6,398 nt of DNA from Acidicaldus organivorans (GTDB taxonomy: Bacteria; Pseudomonadota; Alphaproteobacteria; Acetobacterales; Acetobacteraceae), in the NCBI GenBank assembly GCA_000759655.1, contig KN173868.1, positions 2,603 through 9,000 on the forward strand, given 5' to 3'. Position 1 is the first letter of the stretch; every line of letters begins with the position of its first letter. The translations under genes were made by a program, and so were the position numbers. Below the pieces are notes generated by a model. That model searched no databases and was not told where the DNA came from. It saw nothing but the letters and a program-made list of their open reading frames with translations. Below, in pieces: positions 1 to 6,398 of this stretch.

Positions 1-1142
1 AGCCCGCGTCGATGGCGGGACTCGAGATGGTGCCGGGGCTCGCCGGTCTCTCGGCCCGGGCCCGGCGCTACTACCGGATGGTGCGTCTCCTCGTCTCCTC
101 GCTGATCAACGCACTCACCCTGATCGTGCTCCTGCAGGTCTGGGGCTTTGGCGCCTTCGACTGGTTCTCCGATGGCGCGCTCGGCGGACGGGTGGTCTCG
201 GCGCTGGTGACCATTTTCGTCATCCTCGTCGCGGTGCTCGCCATCTGGGAGGGAGTGAACGAGGTCATCCAGCGCCACATCAACCACCTCACCGCCCGCG
301 GCCTGACCGCGCGCGCCACCCGGCTGCGCACGCTGCTGCCGATGATCCGGGCCGCGCTCGCCCTCGTCCTTTTCCTGGTGGCAGGGCCGGTGGCGCTCTC
401 CGAAATCGGGGTCAACATCGCGCCCCTCCTCGCCGGCGCCGGGATCGTCGGCGTGGCGATCGGCTTTGGGTCGCAGAAACTGGTCCAGGACCTCATCACC
501 GGCGTCTTCCTCCTGCTCGAGAATGCGATGCAGGTCGGTGACTGGGTGACGCTAGCCGGGGTCTCGGGTTCGGTCGAGGCGCTTTCGGTGCGCACCATCC
601 GGCTGCGCGCCGGGGATGGCTCGGTGCACATCATCCCCTTCTCGGCGGTGACCACCGTCAATAACGCCAACCGGGGTCTCGGCAATGCCGCGGTCTCGGT
701 GAGCGTGCCGAGCCATGAGGACCCGGACCGCATCTTCCAGGTCCTCAAGGAGATCGCCGCCGAGATGAAGAAGGACCCCGCCTATCAGCGCGGCATGTTG
801 AGCGAGTTGCAGCTCTGGGGCGTGGACAAGATCGAGGGGCCGGTGATGACCATCGCCGGGCAGATCGTCTGCACCGACCAGGCCCGCTGGAGCGTGCAGC
901 GCGAGTTCCACCGCCGCTTGCGCAACCGCTTCGCCGAACTCGGCATCGAGCTCGTCAATCCGACACAGACCCTGCTGGTGCTTGCCTCCGAGCGCTGGGG
1001 GGTGCGTCCCCCCGCGCCAGGAGAGGAGGGGCGGGGGCCGTCTTCCAGTGAGTCCCTGCCGCCGCCCGGGGCGGAAGGGGCCGAAGCGACCGCCGCCGCC
1101 TCTCGGCCCGCCCGCACCGCGATCGAGGAAGCCGCCAAATGA
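1..1142 (+). CDS. MscS-family mechanosensitive channel, YbiO-like (5' partial)
   Basis: Inner-membrane channel that opens under membrane tension and releases small solutes during osmotic downshock. Numbering from the first in-window ATG (position 12), hydrophobic segments lie near residues 23-45, 60-82 and 111-133. They are followed by the MscS pore helix at 136-170, a Gly/Ala-rich stretch containing AGAGIVGVAIGFGSQKLVQD. Next come the beta domain (GDWVTLAGVSGSVE, then IIPFSAV at 207-213) and the cytoplasmic alpha/beta domain to about residue 325. The last ~45 residues are a Pro/Ala/Glu-rich tail without recognisable fold. The pore and beta-domain wording resembles E. coli YbiO (about 740 aa), so an N-terminal periplasmic/membrane part is probably missing. 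The frame stays open to the window edge and no ribosome site is visible before position 12, so that ATG is unlikely to be the true start. The stop codon overlaps the next gene's start (ATGA). The family call is firm; the exact subfamily is inferred. Confidence 0.9.
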   Translation, partial: PASMAGLEMVPGLAGLSARARRYYRMVRLLVSSLINALTLIVLLQVWGFGAFDWFSDGALGGRVVSALVTIFVILVAVLAIWEGVNEVIQRHINHLTARGLTARATRLRTLLPMIRAALALVLFLVAGPVALSEIGVNIAPLLAGAGIVGVAIGFGSQKLVQDLITGVFLLLENAMQVGDWVTLAGVSGSVEALSVRTIRLRAGDGSVHIIPFSAVTTVNNANRGLGNAAVSVSVPSHEDPDRIFQVLKEIAAEMKKDPAYQRGMLSELQLWGVDKIEGPVMTIAGQIVCTDQARWSVQREFHRRLRNRFAELGIELVNPTQTLLVLASERWGVRPPAPGEEGRGPSSSESLPPPGAEGAEATAAASRPARTAIEEAAK

Positions 1143-1867
1143 CCGATCTCGCCGCCCTTCAGGAACGTCTCAGGGAGGCGGGCTTCGCCTTCGTCCCGGC
1201 CGCCGCGATGCGCCCGCTGCTTGCCGCGCGCGGCGCGCTTGGGGACTGGCCTCTCTTCGCTGCGAGCTGGGAGGATCTCGGCCTCGATACCTACATGGCC
1301 GATGGCGGGCGCTACCGCAAACGCCGCTTCGGTGTCTTCGGCGCCGACGCCGAGGGGCGGCTCTGGCGCAAGCCCCATCAGCCCCATTTCCAGTCGCGCG
1401 ACTACAACCCGCTCAATGGCGGGATCGAGCGCTGGTTTCTGCCGGTCAAGGACGAGATCGCCACCTCGGCGGCGATGCAGGGCATCCTCGGCTTCTCGCA
1501 CGCCCTGTTTCAGGGACTCGCCCCGCCGGTGCGCCAGTGGCACATCGAGGTCCACCAGTTCCGGATCGAGGCGCAGGGAGAGAGCGCGGGCAAGCCGACG
1601 CCGGAGGGGCTCCATCGCGACGGGGTCGATTTCGTGCTCGTCCTGATGATCCGGCGCGAGAATGTCGATCAGGGCGAGACCGCGATCCATGGGCTCGGCG
1701 GCGAACGGCTCGGCACTTTCACGCTGAGCGCGCCTCTCGATGCGGCTCTGGTCGATGATGCGCGGGTCTATCACGGGGTGACGCCGGTGGTGCCGATCGA
1801 CCCGGCGCGGCCTGCCTTCCGCGACGTCCTCGTGGTCACCTTCCGCCGCGACGGCCCGCTCGCCTGA
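1139..1867 (+). CDS. 2-oxoglutarate/Fe(II)-dependent dioxygenase (PF10014, amino-acid hydroxylase type)
   Basis: Predicted cytosolic non-haem iron oxygenase that couples decarboxylation of 2-oxoglutarate to hydroxylation of a substrate. Characterised relatives in PF10014, such as Bacillus thuringiensis L-isoleucine 4-hydroxylase (IDO), act on free L-amino acids; the substrate here cannot be read from the sequence. Iron ligands are visible as the HxD motif His159-Asp161 in PTPEGLHRDGVDF and the distal His212 in VYHGVTPV. Arg228 or Arg236 in the FRDVLVVTFR strand is the likely 2-oxoglutarate anchor. At 242 aa it is of normal length for the family. The ATG at 1139 overlaps the channel gene's TGA in an ATGA arrangement, and a GAGGAA ribosome site sits at 1125-1130, 8 bases upstream. 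The start is therefore well supported and translation is probably coupled to the channel. There is no signal peptide or membrane segment. The family assignment is confident; an amino-acid substrate is inferred from relatives. Confidence 0.9.
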   Translation: MTDLAALQERLREAGFAFVPAAAMRPLLAARGALGDWPLFAASWEDLGLDTYMADGGRYRKRRFGVFGADAEGRLWRKPHQPHFQSRDYNPLNGGIERWFLPVKDEIATSAAMQGILGFSHALFQGLAPPVRQWHIEVHQFRIEAQGESAGKPTPEGLHRDGVDFVLVLMIRRENVDQGETAIHGLGGERLGTFTLSAPLDAALVDDARVYHGVTPVVPIDPARPAFRDVLVVTFRRDGPLA

Positions 1868-1875
1868 ACGGGCCG
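1852..1875 (+). terminator. Candidate stem-loop across the dioxygenase stop codon
   Basis: A perfect 7-bp inverted repeat (CGGCCCG at 1852-1858, CGGGCCG at 1869-1875) encloses a 10-base loop that contains the TGA stop. It lies just before the convergent Rrf2 gene. Only a weak T stretch follows (TCTT at 1881-1884), so it is at best a poor intrinsic terminator and may instead protect the mRNA 3' end. In such GC-rich DNA a 7-bp dyad can also occur by chance. Confidence 0.3.
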
Positions 1876-1909
1876 GGCGGTCTTACGCTCCCCTCCGGTC
1901 ACGCGCATC

Positions 1910-2356
1910 TCAGATCACATACATCGGCGGGTCGGTGGCCGGGCGGCGGAGACCCGCGGCTTCTGCCCGCTCGAGGAGGTCCTGGATGGTGAGGCGGCCG
2001 AGCTCGGTCTTGAGCCGCTCGTCGAGCTCATGCCAGAGGGGCGTGATCACCCGGGCGGCGAGTTCGCCCTCGGGCGGGGCCGTCTCCTCATCGGCGGTGG
2101 CGAGGTTCACGATTTCGAGAAGCGAGATGTCGCGCGGCGAGCGGCCAAGCCGGTAGCCGCCCCTCGGGCCCCGCACGCTCTCGAGGAGCCCCGCCCCGGA
2201 GAGTTTCTGCAACAGGGGCTCGAGGCCCCGCCGCTGTGCATTCAGATGTTCGGCGATATCGGCCGCGCTCACCGTCGTGCTCCGCCCGCCGTGGAAGGCG
2301 ACGTCGAGCACGATGGTGATGGCGAGCATGGCGCGGTCACGCTGAAGGAGAGACAC
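1910..2356 (-). CDS. Rrf2-family transcriptional regulator, cysteine-free, CymR-like candidate
   Basis: Predicted dimeric winged-helix DNA-binding protein of 148 aa. The N-terminal helix (LLQRDRAMLAITIVLDVAF), the helix-turn-helix at about residues 28-56 and the wing SVRGPRGGYRLGR (60-72) are the Rrf2 hallmarks, as in IscR. The dimer helix covers about 99-133. The protein has no cysteine at all: the region where IscR carries three Fe-S ligand cysteines (here about 88-105) has none, so it should not sense through an Fe-S cluster. It ends in Met-Tyr-Val-Ile, a free C-terminal isoleucine after a short Pro-rich linker. It starts at GTG (2356-2354), supported by a GGGAG ribosome site (see 2365-2370). 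It is divergent from cysK with about 74 bases between the starts, which points to control of cysK and of itself. The Rrf2 call is firm. A CymR-like cysteine-metabolism role is inferred from the missing cysteines, the C-terminus and the neighbour. Confidence 0.9.
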   Translation of the reverse strand: MSLLQRDRAMLAITIVLDVAFHGGRSTTVSAADIAEHLNAQRRGLEPLLQKLSGAGLLESVRGPRGGYRLGRSPRDISLLEIVNLATADEETAPPEGELAARVITPLWHELDERLKTELGRLTIQDLLERAEAAGLRRPATDPPMYVI

Positions 2357-2364
2357 GCTCTTGA

Positions 2365-2370
2365 CTCCCT
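2365..2370 (-). promoter_or_regulatory. Ribosome binding site of the Rrf2 gene
   Basis: Read on the - strand this is AGGGAG, 8 bases before the GTG at 2356. It is the reason to accept the non-ATG start. Confidence 0.65.
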
Positions 2371-2409
2371 TGCCCCGATCGGTCTTTCTGGGTTTACCCT
2401 ATCATTTGT

Positions 2410-2427
2410 GTGAAATTGGTGAATTTG
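2410..2427 (+). repeat. Tandem 9-base repeat before cysK
   Basis: GTGAAATTG (2410-2418) is followed directly by GTGAATTTG (2419-2427), matching at 8 of 9 positions. It lies between the candidate cysK -10 box and the ATG at 2431, and contains the GGTGA ribosome site (2418-2422). It could be a pair of regulator half-sites or a chance duplication. Because each unit begins with GTG and ends with TTG, it also creates several false alternative start codons. Confidence 0.5.
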
Positions 2428-2430
2428 TCC

Positions 2431-3429
2431 ATGCCCGCTCCCGAAAAGGACCGCCCCGTCCCCTTCACCCTGCCCAGGCCGCCGGCGCGGGGGCGGATCT
2501 ATGGCTCCATCCTCGAGACGATCGGCGCCACGCCGCTCATCCGCCTCCCCCGCCTTTCGGCCGCCGAGAACCTCGCTGCCGAGCTCACCGTCAAGCTCGA
2601 GTTCTTCAATCCGCTCGCCTCGGTGAAGGACCGCATCGGGCTCGCCATGATCGAGGACGCCGAAGCGCGCGGGGTGATCGCGCCCGGCCGCTCCGTCCTC
2701 GTCGAGCCGACGTCGGGGAATACCGGTATCGGGCTTGCTTTCGTCGCCGCGGCCAAGGGCTACCGGCTCATCGTCACCATGCCGGAGGGAGCCTCGATCG
2801 AGCGGCGCAAGATGATGCGCCTGCTGGGGGCCGAACTGGTCCTCACCCCGGCGGCGGAGGGCATGCGGGGGGCGATCCGCAAGGCTGAGGAGATCCTCGC
2901 CTCCACCCCGGGTGCCTGGATGCCGCGCCAGTTCGACAACCCGGCCAATCCGGCGATCCATGAGGCGAGCACCGCCGAGGAGATCTGGACCGATACCGAG
3001 GGACGGGTCGATATCGTGGTGGGGGGTGCGGGCACCGGCGGCACGATGACCGGCATCGCCCGGGCGCTGAAGCCGCGCAAGCCTGGGCTTGCCACCTACG
3101 TGGTGGAGCCCGCCGAAAGCGCGGTGCTCTCGGGGGATCCGCCGGGGCCGCACGGGATCCAGGGGATTGGTCCCGGCTTCAAGCCGAGCATCCTCGATCT
3201 TTCGGTGATGGATGGGGTGCTGCAGGTGAGCGAGCGCGAGGCGGTCGCCATGGCGCGGCGGGTGGCGGCGATCGATGGCGTGCCGGTCGGCATCTCCTCG
3301 GGCGCGGCGATCGCCGCGGCATTGACGCTCGCCAAGCGCCCCGAAAACCGCGGCAAGCTGATCGTGGCGATCGCCCCCTCCTTCGCCGAGCGTTATTTCT
3401 CGACCCCGCTCTTCGCCGGTCTCGGCTGA
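2431..3429 (+). CDS. cysK: Cysteine synthase A (O-acetylserine sulfhydrylase)
   Basis: Cytosolic pyridoxal-phosphate enzyme that makes L-cysteine from O-acetyl-L-serine and sulfide, the last step of sulfur assimilation. Numbering from ATG 2431 (332 aa): a ~20-residue leader, then the SILETIGATPLIRL entry motif and the cofactor lysine Lys66 in NPLASVKDRIG. The substrate-binding loop PTSGNTG is at 93-99, Gln167 is in RQFDNPAN, the phosphate-binding GGAGTGGT is at 198-205, and GISSGAA with the cofactor-ring Ser is at 287-293. The end AERYFSTPLF is typical of CysK. The segment MPEGASIERRKMMRLLGAE also favours CysK over CysM. The ATG at 2431 has GGTGA 8 bases upstream. The earlier in-frame GTG at 2410 would add 7 residues but lies at or before the likely transcription start. 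The gene is divergent from the Rrf2 regulator, its probable controller. No key residue is missing. Confidence 0.93.
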   Translation: MPAPEKDRPVPFTLPRPPARGRIYGSILETIGATPLIRLPRLSAAENLAAELTVKLEFFNPLASVKDRIGLAMIEDAEARGVIAPGRSVLVEPTSGNTGIGLAFVAAAKGYRLIVTMPEGASIERRKMMRLLGAELVLTPAAEGMRGAIRKAEEILASTPGAWMPRQFDNPANPAIHEASTAEEIWTDTEGRVDIVVGGAGTGGTMTGIARALKPRKPGLATYVVEPAESAVLSGDPPGPHGIQGIGPGFKPSILDLSVMDGVLQVSEREAVAMARRVAAIDGVPVGISSGAAIAAALTLAKRPENRGKLIVAIAPSFAERYFSTPLFAGLG

Positions 3430-3434
3430 GCGGG
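3405..3434 (+). terminator. Candidate stem-loop across the cysK stop codon
   Basis: The 7-bp inverted repeat CCCGCTC (3405-3411) / GAGCGGG (3428-3434) encloses 16 bases, within which GCCG (3415-3418) and CGGC (3423-3426) can extend the stem. The gap to the convergent acetyltransferase gene is only 36 bases, so this could serve both directions. No T run follows directly on either strand; ATTTTG comes about 15 bases later on +. It is a weak terminator call. Confidence 0.35.
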
Positions 3435-3465
3435 AAAGGGGTGAGGCGGATTTTGATCGTGGGTC

Positions 3466-4071
3466 TCAGGCGGGGGGCAGCACCGCGTCCTTGAGCCGCT
3501 CGGGGATGCGAAGCCTGAGCCGCTTCGGGATCTCCCACACTTCCTCGATCTCGCGATAGATGATGAAACCTTGCGCGAGATAGCCGGGCAGGGCGCGGGG
3601 GTGGTCGGCGCTGCAGGTATTGAGCGTCATCGCCCGCGCCTGATGCCGCCAGACGAGCTCGGCGGCGTAGGCCAGGAGGGCCTTGCCGAAGCCGCGGCCG
3701 ATGAAATGCGGCATCAGCCCGAAATAGTTGAGATTGACCGTGGGCCAGGGGCGGGCGTCGAGTTCGAAGAACCCGCCCGGCTCGCCCCCCACATAGAGCA
3801 CATGGACCGAAATGCCGGGGGTGCGCAGATGGCGGGCGAGCTGGTCATCCGGCACGATGCGGCGGAGCCACCACAGGTAATCGGCGCCCACCGTGTCGTA
3901 GAGGAAACGGTAATAGGTGACGCTCGGCTCGGCGAGCGTCACCACCTGACCGTTCTGGGGAAGGGAAGGGAGCGGCGCGTCGGGAGCGCGGGGCGGGCGG
4001 TCCTGACGGAGGAACCAGACCCGCACCTTGACCCGGTCCACCGGTTCCGTCGCCCGCTCCGCCCGCAGCAT
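3466..4071 (-). CDS. GNAT-family N-acetyltransferase
   Basis: Predicted acetyl-CoA-dependent acetyltransferase of 201 aa; the acceptor cannot be told. The GNAT fold is visible as a central strand [17 protein letters not shown] (about 89-105). The acetyl-CoA pyrophosphate loop (motif A) follows at about 115-133, with [16 protein letters not shown] carrying the R/Q-x-x-G-x-G/A pattern. Motif B is at about 150-172, where [20 protein letters not shown] matches the usual T-x-x-x-DHP-x-AL-x-x-Y-x-x-x-GF pattern. There is no signal peptide. The ATG at 4071 has only a G-rich, poor ribosome site before it. A GTG ten codons in (residue 11) is a possible alternative, so the first ~15 residues are uncertain. 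The gene lies 28 bases downstream of rpoD on the same strand with no terminator between them, so it is probably read through from rpoD. Its role there is unknown. The family call is firm; the function is open. Confidence 0.88.
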   Translation of the reverse strand: MLRAERATEPVDRVKVRVWFLRQDRPPRAPDAPLPSLPQNGQVVTLAEPSVTYYRFLYDTVGADYLWWLRRIVPDDQLARHLRTPGISVHVLYVGGEPGGFFELDARPWPTVNLNYFGLMPHFIGRGFGKALLAYAAELVWRHQARAMTLNTCSADHPRALPGYLAQGFIIYREIEEVWEIPKRLRLRIPERLKDAVLPPA

Positions 4072-4099
4072 CGGCCCGCCCCCCGCTCGTCCCCGCCGC

Positions 4100-6049
<1,950 letters not shown>

Positions 6050-6060
6050 GGGTTATGAGG

Positions 6061-6066
6061 CTCCTT
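6061..6066 (-). promoter_or_regulatory. Ribosome binding site of rpoD
   Basis: AAGGAG on the - strand, 11 bases before the ATG. This is a strong core with slightly long spacing, and it supports the 649-aa start. Confidence 0.7.
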
Positions 6067-6132
6067 CAGATCCGCTCGGGCGCTGGGGCGGGAGACCGGA
6101 GAGGGCGATCATCCGCAAGGAAACGGCCGGTT

Positions 6133-6153
6133 GGGGTGAGGGGGGGTGAGGGG
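6133..6153 (+). other. G-rich tract with quadruplex-forming pattern in the rpoD leader
   Basis: The + strand reads G4, TGA, G7, TGA, G4 (6133-6153). The run of seven can be split as GGG-G-GGG, which gives four G-tracts with short loops, the usual quadruplex pattern. It is also a direct repeat of GGGGTGAG (6133-6140 and 6143-6150). It lies on the template strand for rpoD, so any quadruplex would form in DNA and the mRNA would carry the C-rich complement. The effect is unknown. Confidence 0.4.
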
Positions 6154-6165
6154 CGGTCGCGGAAC

Positions 6166-6202
6166 ATGCCGCAGCGCGGCATCCCGTGCAGGGATGAGCC
6201 GC
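6166..6202 (-). promoter_or_regulatory. Two mutually exclusive stem-loops in the dnaG-rpoD gap
   Basis: On the + strand ATGCCGC (6166-6172) and GCGGCAT (6176-6182) form a perfect 7-bp stem with a 3-base loop. The same GCGGC-ATCCC (6176-6185) also pairs with GGGAT-GA-GCCGC (6191-6202) as a 10-bp stem with a 2-base bulge and a 5-base loop. Both cannot form at once. In the rpoD-sense transcript the larger stem is made first and the smaller would compete with it. No T run follows, so it is not a plain intrinsic terminator. An attenuator-like switch, an RNA-processing site or a chance dyad are all possible. Confidence 0.4.
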
Positions 6203-6217
6203 AATGTCTGCCCCGCC

Positions 6218-6240
6218 CCCGGCGCAGCACCCGCACCGGG
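6218..6240 (-). terminator. Stem-loop just after the upstream gene's stop
   Basis: An 8-bp stem with one G-U pair in the transcript (CCCGGUGC and GCGCCGGG) has a 7-base loop and begins 23 bases after the TGA at 6266-6264. It is followed by GC-rich sequence without a T run, so it could be a transcript-end or processing structure rather than a strong terminator. Confidence 0.35.
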
Positions 6241-6263
6241 AGGGAAAGGCCGCAGGGTCCGAT

Positions 6264-6398
6264 TCATGGCCCGGTTTCACCCGCGATCAGCATCTGCAGG
6301 CGTTCGACCAGGGCGCAAAGCCGATTGGCGAGGGCGGGATCGTCCCGCACCGCGATCTCTTCCTGCAGGCGGGAAATCTCGGCGGCCAAAGATTGCTC
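6264..6398 (-). CDS. dnaG: C-terminal end of an upstream gene, probably DNA primase (dnaG), partial
   Basis: The - strand is open from the right window edge to a TGA at 6266-6264, giving 44 residues that contain ISRLQEEIAVRDDPALANRL and end LIAGETGP. The peptide is charged, Leu-rich and likely helical, with coding-like composition. A helical tail of this kind fits the helicase-binding C-terminal domain of DnaG, and dnaG immediately before rpoD on the same strand is the usual order in proteobacteria. The identity rests mainly on this gene order, because the fragment itself carries no diagnostic motif. The rest of the gene lies outside the window. Confidence 0.55.
   Translation of the reverse strand, partial: EQSLAAEISRLQEEIAVRDDPALANRLCALVERLQMLIAGETGP

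Larger units (their letters stand above)
2357..2430. promoter_or_regulatory. Shared divergent control region of the Rrf2 gene and cysK
   Basis: This is the only clearly AT-rich stretch among the surrounding GC-rich genes and must hold both promoters. On the + strand TATCAT (2400-2405) is a one-mismatch -10 box, but no good -35 lies 16-18 bases upstream. TTGACT at 2361-2366 is too far away (33 bases) to pair with it. On the - strand TTCACC (2423-2418), a 16-base gap and TAGGGT (2401-2396) form a weak promoter candidate for the regulator. The two candidates overlap, so one bound repressor could block both. A short dyad ATTT-N5-AAAT lies at 2404-2416, and TTTACC/GGTGAA (2393-2398, 2418-2423) forms an imperfect wider dyad; either could be an operator. 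The location is certain; the individual boxes are guesses. Confidence 0.5.

Noticed and set aside
785..1774. 329-codon open frame on - strand opposite the channel and dioxygenase genes
   Set aside because: It crosses two well-supported + strand genes and their ATGA junction, and has Arg/Ala/Pro-rich shadow composition with no domain.
1910..2356. Fe-S cluster regulator (IscR, NsrR or RirA)
   Set aside because: The protein has no cysteine residue, so the usual cluster ligands are absent.
2361..2366. TTGACT as the cysK -35 box
   Set aside because: No -10-like hexamer lies 16-18 bases downstream, and the best -10 (TATCAT, 2400) is 33 bases away.
2410..2430. GTG at 2410 as the cysK start
   Set aside because: It lies inside the tandem repeat at or before the likely transcription start and has no ribosome site. 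ATG 2431 has GGTGA at good spacing.
2269..3153. 294-codon open frame on - strand opposite cysK
   Set aside because: It runs through cysK, the shared promoter region and into the Rrf2 gene in another frame. It is a typical GC shadow.
6053..6280. 75-codon Cys/Ala/Pro-rich open frame in the dnaG-rpoD gap, - strand
   Set aside because: It starts inside the upstream gene's tail in another frame, has no ribosome site, and passes through the inverted repeats and C-rich tract. It looks like non-coding leader.

Overview
The window looks like a piece of chromosome from a high-GC alphaproteobacterium. The sigma-70 tail ([14 protein letters not shown]), the probable dnaG-rpoD neighbourhood and the GC-rich codon use fit Rhodospirillales/Acetobacteraceae best. 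This placement is inferred from sequence style, not from a search.

Layout, left to right. (1) Positions 1-1867, + strand: the C-terminal part of a large MscS-family mechanosensitive channel of the YbiO type, cut by the window edge. It is followed by a 242-aa 2-oxoglutarate/Fe(II) dioxygenase of the free amino-acid hydroxylase type (PF10014), and the two overlap by ATGA. (2) Positions 1910-3429: an Rrf2-family repressor on the - strand, with a GTG start and no cysteines, divergent from a cysteine synthase A (cysK) gene on the + strand. They share a short AT-rich control region at 2357-2430. (3) Positions 3466-6398, - strand: reading right to left, the last 44 codons of an upstream gene (probably dnaG, primase), a 214-base gap rich in inverted repeats, rpoD (housekeeping sigma-70, 649 aa) and a small GNAT acetyltransferase 28 bases downstream of rpoD.

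How the genes may work together. The most interesting unit is the Rrf2-cysK pair. The regulator lacks the Fe-S ligand cysteines of IscR/NsrR/RirA and ends in a C-terminal isoleucine (MYVI). A C-terminal Ile is how serine acetyltransferase (CysE) and the toxin CdiA-CT insert into the CysK active site. The CysK encoded next door keeps the substrate-loop and Gln residues of that pocket. Together with the known CymR-CysK repressor complex of Firmicutes, this suggests a proteobacterial sulfur-sensing repressor that uses CysK as co-regulator. The channel-dioxygenase pair may couple amino-acid hydroxylation with membrane flux, but this is much less certain. The rpoD leader contains competing stem-loops and a G-rich tract that the coding genes do not explain.

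No tRNA, rRNA, insertion sequence or CRISPR array was seen. The only gene-free stretch near or above 200 bases is the 6050-6263 gap, described below.
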